DNA of 64,000 nt, taken from NCBI GenBank assembly GCA_016776605.1, contig JADHTB010000006.1, positions 148,872 to 212,871 of the forward strand. The letters run 5' to 3'. The position numbers and the translations under genes are program-made. The notes beneath the pieces are model-generated. The model had not been told where the DNA came from and made no database searches. It was given only the letters and a program-made list of their open reading frames with translations. Below, one piece after another: positions 7,736 to 17,171 of this stretch (positions are counted from its first letter, which is position 1; each line of letters begins with the position of its first letter). Origin of the DNA: Alphaproteobacteria bacterium (GTDB lineage: Bacteria > Pseudomonadota > Alphaproteobacteria > GCA-2731375).

Positions 7736-10700
7736 TTAGACCGGAAGCTCCGCCAGGGCTTTGTCCGCATCGGCAACGATGTTGGAGGCATCGACCGAAG
7801 CGGCGATGTCATGGGCTTCCTGAAAGCTTGCCCGGGCCTGGCTGCCTTGTTTGGCGTCCCTTTCCAGCAGGCCCAAAAGGTAATGGCATCTTGCGGCGAA
7901 CGACGGCGCGTCGAGTGCAAGGAATCCGTCCAGGGCCTTTTGCAGGTAACGCCGGGCCTTTTTCTTGGCGAAAGGCAGGGTGCGCAACAGGAACGGGAAA
8001 TTCGCCAGTATGACTGACAGAGGCGGCGTTTCCCCGCCAAGGGCTATTTCCAGATAGGTTTCCCCTAAAAACAAATCGCCCTGGGGCCGGGCGGCTACCA
8101 TGCCATAACCTTCGTACTCGGTACTTGCCTCCTCGATTACGCGCACACCCTGTGCCATGCGGCCCAGCAAAACCTGGCCGACACCAAGGCCCATTTTGCC
8201 TGCCGAGAGGAAGATGATAAGGCCATTTCTTACCGCGCTATCGAAACCATCCTGGCTCATATTTATGGTCGATTCAACTTCCTGCTTGGACAGTATCATG
8301 GCCGAGCTCTTATAGGATTTTGCTGCTAAACGGTCGATGGGATTGAGGCTAACGCGCAAGGCTTCGTCGGCATTTTCGATCGCCTCCTGATAGTTGCCGG
8401 CATAAAGGTCGAGGATGGCCAAGCCATACAAGCCCATGGCACGGGGGCGCGGATCATTGGTTTCCCTGCTCAATGCCATGAGTTTCATAAATTCGGTCCG
8501 GCTATCCCCTGGACGTCCCCAGGCGGCTAGATCCAGGGCATTGGCAAGGTGCCCTTTCGATGCCAGCCAGATGTCGCCATGCCGCTGGCTGGCTTCCATG
8601 ATCCGCCGGCCCGCCTCGCGCTGGGCCCGCTCGCGCGCCTCGCCAGGCTGTCCCCAAAACATGCGGTCCCACATCAGGCCCATATCGGCGTACGCGATGG
8701 CAAGTTCATCGCCGTCCGCCTCTGCCAGCGCGCGGGCACGGTTCAGAAACTGGCGTCCGGTTTCCACCTTGCAGGCGAATACATGGGCATATCCGGTCTC
8801 GAACAGAAAACGCGACAGCCGCCGGTTATCCCCCAGCGCTTCTACCCGGTCCAGATAGGGTTCCACCAGATCGATGAGGGCGTAAAATTTGAACTGGAAG
8901 TATAAAACCCGGGCCATGAGCAGCAGAATATCGGCCAGAACCGTATCATCGACACAGCCGGGATTGGCCTCAATCAGGTCCAACGCCTGTTGCAGGCTGT
9001 TCTGGGCTTCTTCCAGGGAATAGATGCGCAAACTATTTTCGCCGGCGATGGCAAGATATTTAATCGCCCGGTCGGTCTGTGCGCTGCGGCTCCAATGATA
9101 GGCCAGGGCATCCGCCGCATCATCGGGCTGTGGGCCTTTTTGCGCCTCTATGGCCTCGGCAACCGCCTGATGCAGGGCCTGCCGACGGGCGCTTAGCAGG
9201 CTGTCGTATATGGCGTCGCGGCCCAGGGCATGGCGAAAAACATAGGCGCGGCCATTTGCCTCGGCTCGGATCAGATCCTGTTGCGCCAGTGTTTCAAGGT
9301 GGCGGGCGGTTTCCGCCCCCAGCCCGGTCGTCAGTTCCAGTTGCGCGATGGTAAACCGCATGCCAGTGACGGCGGCGGCCTCCAAGACCGCCCTGGGGCC
9401 GCTTTCCAAGCGGTCGAAGCGATCCATAAGCAGGTTTTCCAAAGCCACGGGTAAGGCCCCGCCACCTTGGCTGGCATCAAACGCCAGATCGCCGCCTTCG
9501 CCGCTGACCGAACCGGTATCGCGCAGGTAGGTGATGATTTCTTCGGCGAACAGCGGGTTGCCTTCCGATTTCGTTGCCACCAGCTCGATCAATGCGTCCG
9601 GCAGGCTGTCCGAGGCCAACCGTGCTTGCAACAACGCCTTGGTTCCAATGGCGGAAAGTGCGGTCAGGTGACGTTCCATCGTCCCTTTGTGGCCGGACCA
9701 GGGTGGTTGATACCCGGTTCGGGCCGTCATGATCATCAAAAGCGGCAAATCCTGTTCATCCTCGACAATCCGGTACAACAGGCTTTGGGTTGCCGTATCG
9801 ACCCAATGTAGATCCTCGACGATCAGAATGGTTGGCGAGACCCGGCAGCGTTCCCGCAGCATGACCAGGACGGCATCGCGGGTGCGGATGCCCAGGGTTT
9901 CGCCGGCGATCTTGTCCAAATCCACCCCTGCGGCGGGGAAGCCCAACAGGTTCATCAGATAGGGCAGGCTATCCACGGGCGCGATGCCCAGCATTTCCAG
10001 ACCCTGTTGCAGGCGGCGCTCTGCTTCCTCCTGCACGGCATCTTCATCGATGCGAAAGGCACGGCGCACCACCTCCATCAAGGGGGAAAATGGGGTTTCC
10101 TGGCTGCCCCTGGTGCAATGGCATTCAAGGAAGAAGGGGCGCTCATCGTCGATGCGTTTGCGCAATTCAAAGGCTAGGCGCGATTTGCCGATGCCCGGTT
10201 CACCCAGGATACAGGCCGTCCGCAAGGCGCCCGCCGCGGCTTCACGCCATAGGGCTTCCAATTGCTCCAACTCCCGCGCCCGCCCCACCAAGGGGGTCAG
10301 GCCATGGCTTCTGGCCACATCGAAGCGGGTAACGCCTTCCTTGATGGCATCCAGACGCCATAGTTCCTGCGCCTCGGACTTGCCCTTGATGGCCCGCCCG
10401 CCAACAAATTCGCTGTCAACGAAACCGTCAACCAGGGCCTGTGTCGCCGCGCTGATCAGAATGCTTCCAGCCTCGGCCTCGGATTCTATGCGCGAGGCCA
10501 AATTAACCGTGTCGCCCAAGGCGGTCAGGCCGGACTGCTGACCATCGCCAACCGCGCCCACCACCAATGGCCCACTGTGGATACCGATCCGAAAACGCGG
10601 CGCGGCACCATGTTTGCTGTCGAATTCATCTGCCAGCGCGGTGATGCGCGCCTGCATCTCAACGGCGGCGCGGCAGGCCCGCAACGGCGCATCTTCCACC

Positions 10701-10972
10701 GCGATTGGGGCACCGAACAACGCCATGACGCCATCGCCGGTCATTTCCTGCACGGTGCCGCCGTGGCCGTGTACGGCCTGATTCAATTCGCGGTGCACCC
10801 GCTGCATCAACAAATAGGTCTGTTCTTCGCCCAGTTTTTCCGCCAGGGCGGTATAGCCGGCCATATCGGCGAATAAAACCGTGACTTGGCGGCGTTGGCC
10901 CGCAGCAGCCTGATCCAACTCGTCCGTATCTTGCTGGCCGGATGTCACTCTGTTTCCCCACCATCCCGTCAT
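7736..10972 (-). CDS. Class III nucleotide cyclase - AAA ATPase - TPR regulator
   Basis: A 1078-residue cytoplasmic multidomain protein. Residues ~30-200 are a class III cyclase domain: metal Asp36 (VLFADMAGYT) and Asp80 (GDGVMALFGAP), and the transition-state pair Asn157/Arg161 in ALGDTVNLASRI. The position where adenylate cyclases carry the adenine-binding Lys is Glu76, so activity or substrate may be unusual. A P-loop GEPGIGKS at 257-264 and a Walker B-like ILIVEDLHWVD mark an STAND/AAA ATPase. The C-terminal half is helical, TPR-like sequence. An alternative GTG start at 10948 has a better ribosome site (GGGGA, 6-base spacing). Its role is likely signal integration; ligand unknown. Confidence 0.87.
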   Translation of the reverse strand: MTGWWGNRVTSGQQDTDELDQAAAGQRRQVTVLFADMAGYTALAEKLGEEQTYLLMQRVHRELNQAVHGHGGTVQEMTGDGVMALFGAPIAVEDAPLRACRAAVEMQARITALADEFDSKHGAAPRFRIGIHSGPLVVGAVGDGQQSGLTALGDTVNLASRIESEAEAGSILISAATQALVDGFVDSEFVGGRAIKGKSEAQELWRLDAIKEGVTRFDVARSHGLTPLVGRARELEQLEALWREAAAGALRTACILGEPGIGKSRLAFELRKRIDDERPFFLECHCTRGSQETPFSPLMEVVRRAFRIDEDAVQEEAERRLQQGLEMLGIAPVDSLPYLMNLLGFPAAGVDLDKIAGETLGIRTRDAVLVMLRERCRVSPTILIVEDLHWVDTATQSLLYRIVEDEQDLPLLMIMTARTGYQPPWSGHKGTMERHLTALSAIGTKALLQARLASDSLPDALIELVATKSEGNPLFAEEIITYLRDTGSVSGEGGDLAFDASQGGGALPVALENLLMDRFDRLESGPRAVLEAAAVTGMRFTIAQLELTTGLGAETARHLETLAQQDLIRAEANGRAYVFRHALGRDAIYDSLLSARRQALHQAVAEAIEAQKGPQPDDAADALAYHWSRSAQTDRAIKYLAIAGENSLRIYSLEEAQNSLQQALDLIEANPGCVDDTVLADILLLMARVLYFQFKFYALIDLVEPYLDRVEALGDNRRLSRFLFETGYAHVFACKVETGRQFLNRARALAEADGDELAIAYADMGLMWDRMFWGQPGEARERAQREAGRRIMEASQRHGDIWLASKGHLANALDLAAWGRPGDSRTEFMKLMALSRETNDPRPRAMGLYGLAILDLYAGNYQEAIENADEALRVSLNPIDRLAAKSYKSSAMILSKQEVESTINMSQDGFDSAVRNGLIIFLSAGKMGLGVGQVLLGRMAQGVRVIEEASTEYEGYGMVAARPQGDLFLGETYLEIALGGETPPLSVILANFPFLLRTLPFAKKKARRYLQKALDGFLALDAPSFAARCHYLLGLLERDAKQGSQARASFQEAHDIAASVDASNIVADADKALAELPV

Positions 10973-11125
10973 GCCTATTTGACAGAATATTCATGTTATC
11001 GGCGGATTTGCATAAACTCAATGGCCGAGGGTAGCCCGGAACGGCCGCGACGCTTTGACGGACCTTTGTCATGGCACTATTATCTGACCCAAGTTCCAAC
11101 TGAAATCTTTGGGGAGAGGCCTGAT

Positions 11126-11821
11126 ATGGCTACGAAATATCATCTGATCAGTTCGATTACCTGACCGTGGGTACAGCGCGCCGTGATTCTTTTGCGTGCG
11201 AAAGAGGTCGAATTCGAAACGACATACATCAACCTGGCGGAAAAGCCTGACTGGTTCCTGAAAATCTCGCCACATGGCAAGGTGCCCGTGTTGGCGGTGG
11301 ACGAAGACCCGTTGTTTGAATCCAACGCCATCGCGGAATATCTCGAGGACGTGGTGGCGCCCAGATGCCATCCCGACGATGCGTTCAAACGGGCCCGCAA
11401 CCGGGCCTGGACGGATTTCGTGCCGGATTTTTCCAAGGGTATCAATATCTACTACACCAAGACCCGGGAAGAATTTGACGAGAAATTGGCTGGCGCGCCG
11501 GTATTCCTGCAAAAGCTGGAGGACGCCGTCGCCAAGGAGCGGGACAATGATGGACCCTATTTCAACGGTCCCGAATTATGCCTGGTGGATGCGGCTTATG
11601 CGCCCTTCCTGCAACGCTTTGCCCTGATCGAACAGTTCGTGCAGACGGGCCTATTGGCGGACTATCCGTTGATAAAGGCCTGGTCCGAGGCCTTGTTGCA
11701 AAACGATGCGGTGATCGGTTCCGTCGCGCCCAGCTTTGAAGAGGTGTTTTTCGCCAATTTGAAGAACCGTGGCTTCTATGTGGGCACCCTGTTGGGCGAT
11801 AGCGTTGCCGCGGCTGAATAA
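11126..11821 (+). CDS. Glutathione S-transferase family protein with in-frame TGA (probable selenocysteine) at the catalytic position
   Basis: From ATG 11126 (GGAGAGG six bases upstream) the frame runs 12 codons to TGA at 11162-11164 and then stays open to TAA 11821. Reading the TGA as an amino acid gives a 231-residue GST. Its start ISSIT-U13-PWVQRAVILL aligns with the usual CPYVQRA active-site motif, so TGA sits exactly where the catalytic Cys belongs. The GST N-domain continues with FLKISPHGKVPVL and ESNAIAEYLED, and an all-helical C-domain follows. A GTG start at 11183 would delete the first beta strand and the active site, so I reject it. Sec insertion is favoured by a fitting SECIS hairpin; a point nonsense mutation or sequencing error is the alternative. 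Confidence 0.72.
11176..11199 (+). promoter_or_regulatory. Candidate bacterial SECIS hairpin
   Basis: Stem GCGCGC (11176-11181) pairs with GCGTGC (11194-11199) over six pairs, one of them G-U, around a 12-base loop CGTGATTCTTTT. The loop begins 17 bases after the TGA and has a G among its first two bases. As I recall the published bacterial SECIS consensus, both properties fit. It lies inside the GST coding sequence, as bacterial SECIS elements do. Confidence 0.55.
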
Positions 11822-11823
11822 CG

Positions 11824-12258
11824 GTGACGGCTGAATATACGGGAAAATGCCATTGTGGCCGGGTCCGGTACGCCATTGCCGGGCCCGTGCGACAAGTGGT
11901 GGAATGCCATTGCGAAAGCTGCCGGCGTATTACGGGCAGCGTCTGGCACGCCACCGGCGCCCGTTTGGCGGATCTCACCATCACCGATGATGACGGGGCA
12001 TTGAACTGGTACCGCAGTTCCGAAAAGGTCGAGCGTGGTTTTTGCGGCAATTGCGGCTCCACCCTGTTTTTTCGCCGGGACGGCATGGACACCGTCACCA
12101 TCACCGCCGGCAGCCTGGATCAGCCCACCGGCCTGCACCTGATGATGCGGATCTTCACCGATGAGATGGCGGATTATGCCGCCGATAGCAGCGGCGACGA
12201 TATCCCGCGCTTCCCGGAATATCCGCCCATGCATCATTTCGCCATTCCCGAGGACTGA
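11824..12258 (+). CDS. GFA / CENP-V-type zinc-binding family protein
   Basis: A 144-residue protein with the glutathione-dependent formaldehyde-activating (GFA/CENP-V) fold signature. Zinc-binding cysteines occur as GKCHCGRVRY, then ECHCESCRRITGS, then FCGNCGSTLFF. The founding member catalyses S-hydroxymethylglutathione formation, but most family members have unknown substrates. It starts with GTG two bases after the stop of the GST, so it is probably in the same transcript; a glutathione-linked role beside a GST is a reasonable inference. It is convergent with soxG (8 bases apart). Confidence 0.85.
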   Translation: MTAEYTGKCHCGRVRYAIAGPVRQVVECHCESCRRITGSVWHATGARLADLTITDDDGALNWYRSSEKVERGFCGNCGSTLFFRRDGMDTVTITAGSLDQPTGLHLMMRIFTDEMADYAADSSGDDIPRFPEYPPMHHFAIPED

Positions 12259-12266
12259 TCCGGCGA

Positions 12267-12770
12267 TCAGAGGGATAGGGCGGCATCCTTCAGCCAAGCG
12301 TGCATGAACTGGCCGTAACTGCGCGCCACATAGATATCCATATGGGCGCCGTCTTCCAGAAAATGCACCAGGATGGCGACGCTGGCCATAACGCTTTGCG
12401 CGCAATGGCCCGGTGAAAATACCTCTGGGCGCAAATCCAAGGGGCAGCCCCTGGCCAGTATTTCGCGGGCGGCTGCCACCGGAATGCGAAAGACCGTGCG
12501 GGCATGGCTTAGATCGGAAAGCGCGCCATCGCCGATATCAGCCGGCGCCATTGCCCCTTCACTAACCAAAAGCCATTCACCCGGCGCAAGCCACAGGGCA
12601 TGCAGCCCATCCCGGTAACCGGCCCGGTTAGGGTCCACCGGCAAAGGAAGCCTGGGCGCCCCATCGGGGGCATATAGGCGCTGGATCCACAGGTCCCTGC
12701 GTTCCTGGATTAGCTCATCCAGCTTCGGCGTTTGGGCCAGCGCGGATTGGCGGGTTGGGAGATCAGGCAC
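12267..12770 (-). CDS. soxG: Sarcosine oxidase gamma subunit
   Basis: A 167-residue protein, last in the soxB-soxD-soxA-soxG order typical of heterotetrameric sarcosine oxidase. It has the GcvT-like pattern of the gamma subunit (WLAPGEWLLVSEG; SHARTVFRIPVAAAREILARGCPLDLRP; CAQSVMASVAILVHFLEDG). It overlaps the end of soxA by 8 bases, showing tight translational coupling. The gamma subunit is structural, needed for the heterotetramer that demethylates sarcosine to glycine and passes the methyl group to tetrahydrofolate. Confidence 0.92.
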   Translation of the reverse strand: MPDLPTRQSALAQTPKLDELIQERRDLWIQRLYAPDGAPRLPLPVDPNRAGYRDGLHALWLAPGEWLLVSEGAMAPADIGDGALSDLSHARTVFRIPVAAAREILARGCPLDLRPEVFSPGHCAQSVMASVAILVHFLEDGAHMDIYVARSYGQFMHAWLKDAALSL

Positions 12771-15639
12771 GCAGACGCTCCCCCTGTGGGTCGATAAAGA
12801 TCGGGCCGGTGATCGTCACCGGGACAATGCGGTTGTCCAGGGGTGAATGGGCCCATAGGGGCTGGTCCAGGCGCTGGCGGCCGTTCCGCACCATGGCCAG
12901 GGCGATCGGTTTGTCCAGGCTAGGGGAGAACACCGACGTTGCCACATGGCCGGCCTTGTCCATTCCCGGCCCCGCCACCGCCCGGTCCAGCAATATGGCG
13001 CCGGGTGGAATGGCGCTGGTGCCATCGGCGGGCACCAGCCCGACCAGGTTCAAGCGGCCCTTGGGCAACAGACCCGGCAGGCGCAGCGACCGCCGGCCGA
13101 CAAAATCCTTCTTGGACGATAACATGGCAGCCAGACCGATATCGTCCGCGGTGGCGCGGCCGTCAGCCTCCGGCCCCATGACGAAATGGCCTTTTTCCGT
13201 ACGCAACGTGGTCAGCGCCTCGGTGCCATAAGGCGCAACATCGAAGGCTTCGCCCGCCGCCAGCAACATCTCCCACAAGGCGCGGCCATGATCCGCCCCC
13301 ACGGCGATCTCGTAGGCCAGCTCGCCGGAAAAACTGATGCGAAAAACCTGTGCCGGGATGCCGCCAATATGGCCCCCGCGCCAGGCCATGAAGGGCAGGG
13401 CCTGATTGGCGAATTCCACATCGCTGTCCAGACTATCCAGCAATTCCCGCGCCCGTGGCCCCGCCACGGCGACCACGGCCCACTGGTCGGTAATCGAGGT
13501 CAGATGAACCCGCAGATCAGGCCAGACCACTTGCAGATAATATTCCAGGTGCGCCATGACCGGGCCGGCGTTGGCGGTGGTGGTGGTCATGATGTAATGG
13601 CTTTCAGCCATGCGGGCGACGGTGCCGTCGTCGAAAATCATGCCGTCGTCGCGCAGCATCACGCCATAACGGCACATGCCTACCACCAGGGTCTTGAAGC
13701 CGTTGATATAGATCCGATTTAAAAATTCCGCCACGTCCGGGCCATGCAGATCGATGCGGCCCAGGGTGGAGACATCGACAATGCCAACATTTTGGCGCAC
13801 CGCCAGTACCTCGCGGTTCACCGCATCGGCCATGGCTTCGCCGGGCCGTGGATAATAATGCGGGCGTTGCCACAGGCCCGCCGGCACAAAGGCCGCGCCG
13901 GCTTGTTCATGGCATGCCTGCATGGGCGTGCGCCGCGTCGGGGCCAAAAAGGTGCCCACATCCCGCCCCGCCAGGGTGCCGATGGTGACCGGGGTATAGG
14001 GCGGGCGATAAGTTGTGAGGCCCACGTCGGCCAGTGGTTTGTCCAGGGCCGCCGCCAGCACCGCGATACCGTTCAGGTTCGAGGTCTTGCCCTGATCGGT
14101 GCCCATGCCAAGGGTGGTGTAGCGCTTTACATGCTCGACGGAGCGGTAGCCCTCCCGCGCCGCGAGTTCCACATCCCCCGCCGTCACGTCGTTTTGCAGA
14201 TCGATGAATTGTTTGCGCCGGGATCGGCCAAGCGCAATGGGTGGTGCCGTGTTCGGGATAAAATTACCGGTGGCCGCGCCGGCCACGGTCATGCCGGGGA
14301 CCTGGGATGTGGGGACCAGGCTCTGAATATCCTCGCGAAAGGTCAATTTTCCGCCAGCCTGGGAATACAGGTGTACGCTGGGTGTAAAGCCGCCCGATAG
14401 GCATAACAGATCGCAGTTGATCCGCCGCTCCGAGCCGGGCACGGCGTCGCCATTCACATCCAGCCGGGCGATGCTGACGCTGGTCAGGCCCCGGCGGCCC
14501 GCGGTATCAATAACAGCGTGGTTGTAGAGGGTCTCGGTTCCCGGCAACGCCCTTTGCTCCGTCATATGGCGATGATCGAGGATGGCCGCGACCTCGACAC
14601 CGCCCTCCCGCAGTATACGAACGGCTTCATAGGCGCTGTCGTTGTTGGTCACGATAACGGCGCGCCTGCCGGGCCGCACGGCGTAGGCCCGCAGGTAACC
14701 CAGGGCGGCCGTGGTCAGCATTACGCCGGGGCGGTCGTTGTTGGCGAATATCAATGGCCGTTCGATAGCGCCGCTGGCCAGCACCGCCTGCTTTGTCCGC
14801 AATTGCCACAGGATTTGCCGGGGTCTGCCTATCGCCGGGCTGGCCAGGTGATCGCCGGCGCGTTCCACCAGGCCATAAAGTTGACCGTCATATTTACCAA
14901 AGACGGTGGTGCGCCGCAGCAGGGTGACGTTGTCCAGACTTTCCAGCGTGGCGATTGTCTTGCGGACCGCTTCATCGCCTTCGTCACCACGCATGCCTTG
15001 GGAAGCGCCGCCAAGCTGGGCGCCTTCGTCGGCCAGCCAGACCTGTTGGCCGCTCTCGGCGGCGGCAAGGGCTGCCGCCAAACCGGCCGGGCCACCGCCG
15101 ATTACCAGCACATCGCACTGGGCGTGACGTTTTTCGTAGCGGTCCGGGTCGAGCCCCTCTGGGCTGCGCCCCATGCCCGCCATGTGGCGGATGATATTTT
15201 CATAGTGGGGCCAGAGTTTCCCCGGCCACATGAATGTCTTGTAATAAAAGCCAGCCGGTAAAAAGCGTGCAAACAGGCCCAGGGCGCTGGATATGTCCCA
15301 GCGCAACGATGGCCAGTTGTTTTGGCTGTGGGCGACCAGACCGTCATAAAGCTCGACCTGGGTGGCGCGGATGTTTGGTTCACCCCGTGCGCCCGTGCGC
15401 AGCCGCACCAGGGCGCTGGGCTCCTCGCTGCCCAAGCCGTAGATGCCCCTGGGGCGGTGGTATTTGAAACTGCGCCCCACCACGCGGACCCCATTGGCCA
15501 ACAGGGCCGAGGCCAGGGTGTCGCCGTGATAGCCCTGATAGGCGCGGCCATCAAAGGTAAAGGAAATTTCCCGGCCCCGATCGATCAACCTACCGTGGGG
15601 CAGGCCGCCGTGGGGTAGGCGAAAGCCGTTCGTACTCAC
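12763..15639 (-). CDS. soxA: Sarcosine oxidase alpha subunit
   Basis: A 958-residue subunit that carries the NAD-binding region and the folate-binding module making 5,10-methylene-THF. The start is GTG 15639, overlapping the soxD stop as GTGA; the longer open frame upstream of this is not used. In order there are an N-terminal 2Fe-2S-ferredoxin-like fold region (FDGRAYQGYHGDTLASALL), a dinucleotide-binding fold VLVIGGGPAGLAAALAAAE near 210-230, an oxidoreductase core, and a C-terminal GcvT/aminomethyltransferase-like half (RIDLHGPDVAEFLNRIY; FSGELAYEIAV). It works with soxB (catalytic), soxD (zinc) and soxG. Confidence 0.95.
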   Translation of the reverse strand: MSTNGFRLPHGGLPHGRLIDRGREISFTFDGRAYQGYHGDTLASALLANGVRVVGRSFKYHRPRGIYGLGSEEPSALVRLRTGARGEPNIRATQVELYDGLVAHSQNNWPSLRWDISSALGLFARFLPAGFYYKTFMWPGKLWPHYENIIRHMAGMGRSPEGLDPDRYEKRHAQCDVLVIGGGPAGLAAALAAAESGQQVWLADEGAQLGGASQGMRGDEGDEAVRKTIATLESLDNVTLLRRTTVFGKYDGQLYGLVERAGDHLASPAIGRPRQILWQLRTKQAVLASGAIERPLIFANNDRPGVMLTTAALGYLRAYAVRPGRRAVIVTNNDSAYEAVRILREGGVEVAAILDHRHMTEQRALPGTETLYNHAVIDTAGRRGLTSVSIARLDVNGDAVPGSERRINCDLLCLSGGFTPSVHLYSQAGGKLTFREDIQSLVPTSQVPGMTVAGAATGNFIPNTAPPIALGRSRRKQFIDLQNDVTAGDVELAAREGYRSVEHVKRYTTLGMGTDQGKTSNLNGIAVLAAALDKPLADVGLTTYRPPYTPVTIGTLAGRDVGTFLAPTRRTPMQACHEQAGAAFVPAGLWQRPHYYPRPGEAMADAVNREVLAVRQNVGIVDVSTLGRIDLHGPDVAEFLNRIYINGFKTLVVGMCRYGVMLRDDGMIFDDGTVARMAESHYIMTTTTANAGPVMAHLEYYLQVVWPDLRVHLTSITDQWAVVAVAGPRARELLDSLDSDVEFANQALPFMAWRGGHIGGIPAQVFRISFSGELAYEIAVGADHGRALWEMLLAAGEAFDVAPYGTEALTTLRTEKGHFVMGPEADGRATADDIGLAAMLSSKKDFVGRRSLRLPGLLPKGRLNLVGLVPADGTSAIPPGAILLDRAVAGPGMDKAGHVATSVFSPSLDKPIALAMVRNGRQRLDQPLWAHSPLDNRIVPVTITGPIFIDPQGERLRA

Positions 15640-15905
15640 GCCCCGCTCTCCGCCAGTTCCGTGCAGCTGGTGATTTCGTGGCTGACCACATCCCGGCCCA
15701 CCCGCAGCCAACGGCGGCAGCCAAAAATATGCTGCCAAAGTTCGTCATGGCCGCCCTTGGCATTGTCGCGCAGATAAAGGTAGTCGACCCAGGTCCCGCC
15801 GTCCGCGTCTTCCGGTGCGGGGGGGCGGGCGACGTTGGCGTCGCCGCCATAGCTGAATTCCGTCTGGGCGCGCGGGCCGCAATGGGGGCAGGGGATCAAC
15901 AGCAT
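15636..15905 (-). CDS. soxD: Sarcosine oxidase delta subunit
   Basis: An 89-residue small subunit. It has the zinc ligand pattern of the family: CPHC at residues 6-9 and HIFGC near 59-63, followed by RRW. Its TGA stop overlaps the GTG start of soxA, and it starts 9 bases after the soxB stop. It is the zinc-binding structural subunit of the heterotetramer. Confidence 0.95.
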   Translation of the reverse strand: MLLIPCPHCGPRAQTEFSYGGDANVARPPAPEDADGGTWVDYLYLRDNAKGGHDELWQHIFGCRRWLRVGRDVVSHEITSCTELAESGA

Positions 15906-15914
15906 GGCGTCATC

Positions 15915-17171
15915 CTAATGCAGCCACGGATAGGGGCCGGCGCCCTTTTCATCCAGCACCCGGCCCTGGTGAAACCGGTTGAGATTTAGATCCGCATTCA
16001 GGGCATGGGGTTGTCCCGTCGCCATGGTGTGGGCGAATACCCAGCCCGATGCCGGCGTCGCCTTGAAGCCGCCGTAACACCAGCCTCCATTCAGGAACAG
16101 ACCCGGCACCGGCGTGGTGCCGATGATCGGGCTGCCATCCATGGTCATATCCATGATGCCACCCCAGGTGCGCAGAATGCGCAGACGGCTGAATTGGGGA
16201 AACAGCGCCAGCAGGCAGGCCGCCACATGTTCGATCACGGGTAGATTGCCGCGCTGGGCAAAGGAGTTGTAGCCATCGATATCACCGCCCATGACCAACT
16301 CGCCCTTGTCCGACTGACTGACGTACAAATGCGCCGCGCCAAAAGTAACGACCGTATCCAGCACCGGTTTGACCGGTTCACTGACCATGGCCTGCAAGAC
16401 ATGGGACTCGATGGGTAGCCGCAACCCGGCCATGGCGGCCAGTTGTGTGGAATGACCCGCCACCGCCAGGCCAATCCGTTTGCTGGCGATAAAGCCACGG
16501 CTGGTTTCCACCCCGGTGACCCCGGATTGATCCCGGCGAATGCCGGTAACTTCGCAGTTTTGGATGATGTCGACGCCGCGTCGGTCGGCTGCACGGGCAT
16601 ACCCCCAGGCGACTGCATCGTGGCGCGCGGTGCCGCCGCGCGGTTGCAGCAGGCCGCCCTCTACTGGAAAGCGGCTATTGGCGGACACGTCCATACCCGG
16701 CACCAGGGTCGCGACAGCATCACGGTCCAGCAATTCCGCATCAATGCCGTTCAACCGCATGGCGTTGCCGCGCCGGCGAAAGGTTTCCAATTGCCCTTTC
16801 GAGTGGGCTAGATTGATGACGCCGCGTTGGGAGAACATGACATTGAAGTTTAGATCCCGGCTCAAACCTTCCCACAGTTTCATGCCGTGTTCGTAAAAGT
16901 GTGCATTGGCATCCAACAGGTAGTTGGAGCGTACGATGGTGGTATTGCGGCCCGTATTGCCACCACCCAGCCAGCCCTTTTCCAACACCGCGATATTGTT
17001 CAGGCCATGATTTTTGGCCAGGTAATAGGCGCTCGCCAGACCATGGCCGCCACCGCCGACGATGATCGCATCATAGCCCGCCTGCGGCGCCGGGTCGCGC
17101 CACGCCGGTTTCCAGCCCCGGTGGCCGGTCAGCCCGTGGCGGACAAGGTTGGCGAGCGAATAGTGGCTCAC
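15915..17171 (-). CDS. soxB: Sarcosine oxidase beta subunit (FAD/FMN, catalytic)
   Basis: A 418-residue flavoprotein that oxidises sarcosine. A Rossmann fold binds non-covalent FAD (DAIIVGGGGHGLASAYYLA, residues 34-52), followed by LGGGNTGRNTTIVRSNYL. His184 lies in the RHDAVAWGYARA segment, which I equate with the histidine that carries covalent FMN in characterised beta subunits. The C-terminal GGWCYGGFKATPASGW is typical. Its ATG overlaps the TGA of the upstream FAD-linked oxidase by 4 bases, so that gene belongs to the same transcript. Confidence 0.95.
   Translation of the reverse strand: MSHYSLANLVRHGLTGHRGWKPAWRDPAPQAGYDAIIVGGGGHGLASAYYLAKNHGLNNIAVLEKGWLGGGNTGRNTTIVRSNYLLDANAHFYEHGMKLWEGLSRDLNFNVMFSQRGVINLAHSKGQLETFRRRGNAMRLNGIDAELLDRDAVATLVPGMDVSANSRFPVEGGLLQPRGGTARHDAVAWGYARAADRRGVDIIQNCEVTGIRRDQSGVTGVETSRGFIASKRIGLAVAGHSTQLAAMAGLRLPIESHVLQAMVSEPVKPVLDTVVTFGAAHLYVSQSDKGELVMGGDIDGYNSFAQRGNLPVIEHVAACLLALFPQFSRLRILRTWGGIMDMTMDGSPIIGTTPVPGLFLNGGWCYGGFKATPASGWVFAHTMATGQPHALNADLNLNRFHQGRVLDEKGAGPYPWLH

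Noticed and set aside
11183..11821. GST gene starting at GTG 11183, downstream of the TGA
   Set aside because: This removes the first beta strand and the active-site motif of the GST fold, and there is no ribosome site for it, while ATG 11126 has a well-placed GGAGAGG and the upstream 12 codons read as GST sequence.
12763..15738. 991-residue start for sarcosine oxidase alpha
   Set aside because: The extra 33 residues overlap most of soxD in another frame and do not resemble the family; the GTG at 15639 overlapping the soxD stop is the standard arrangement.
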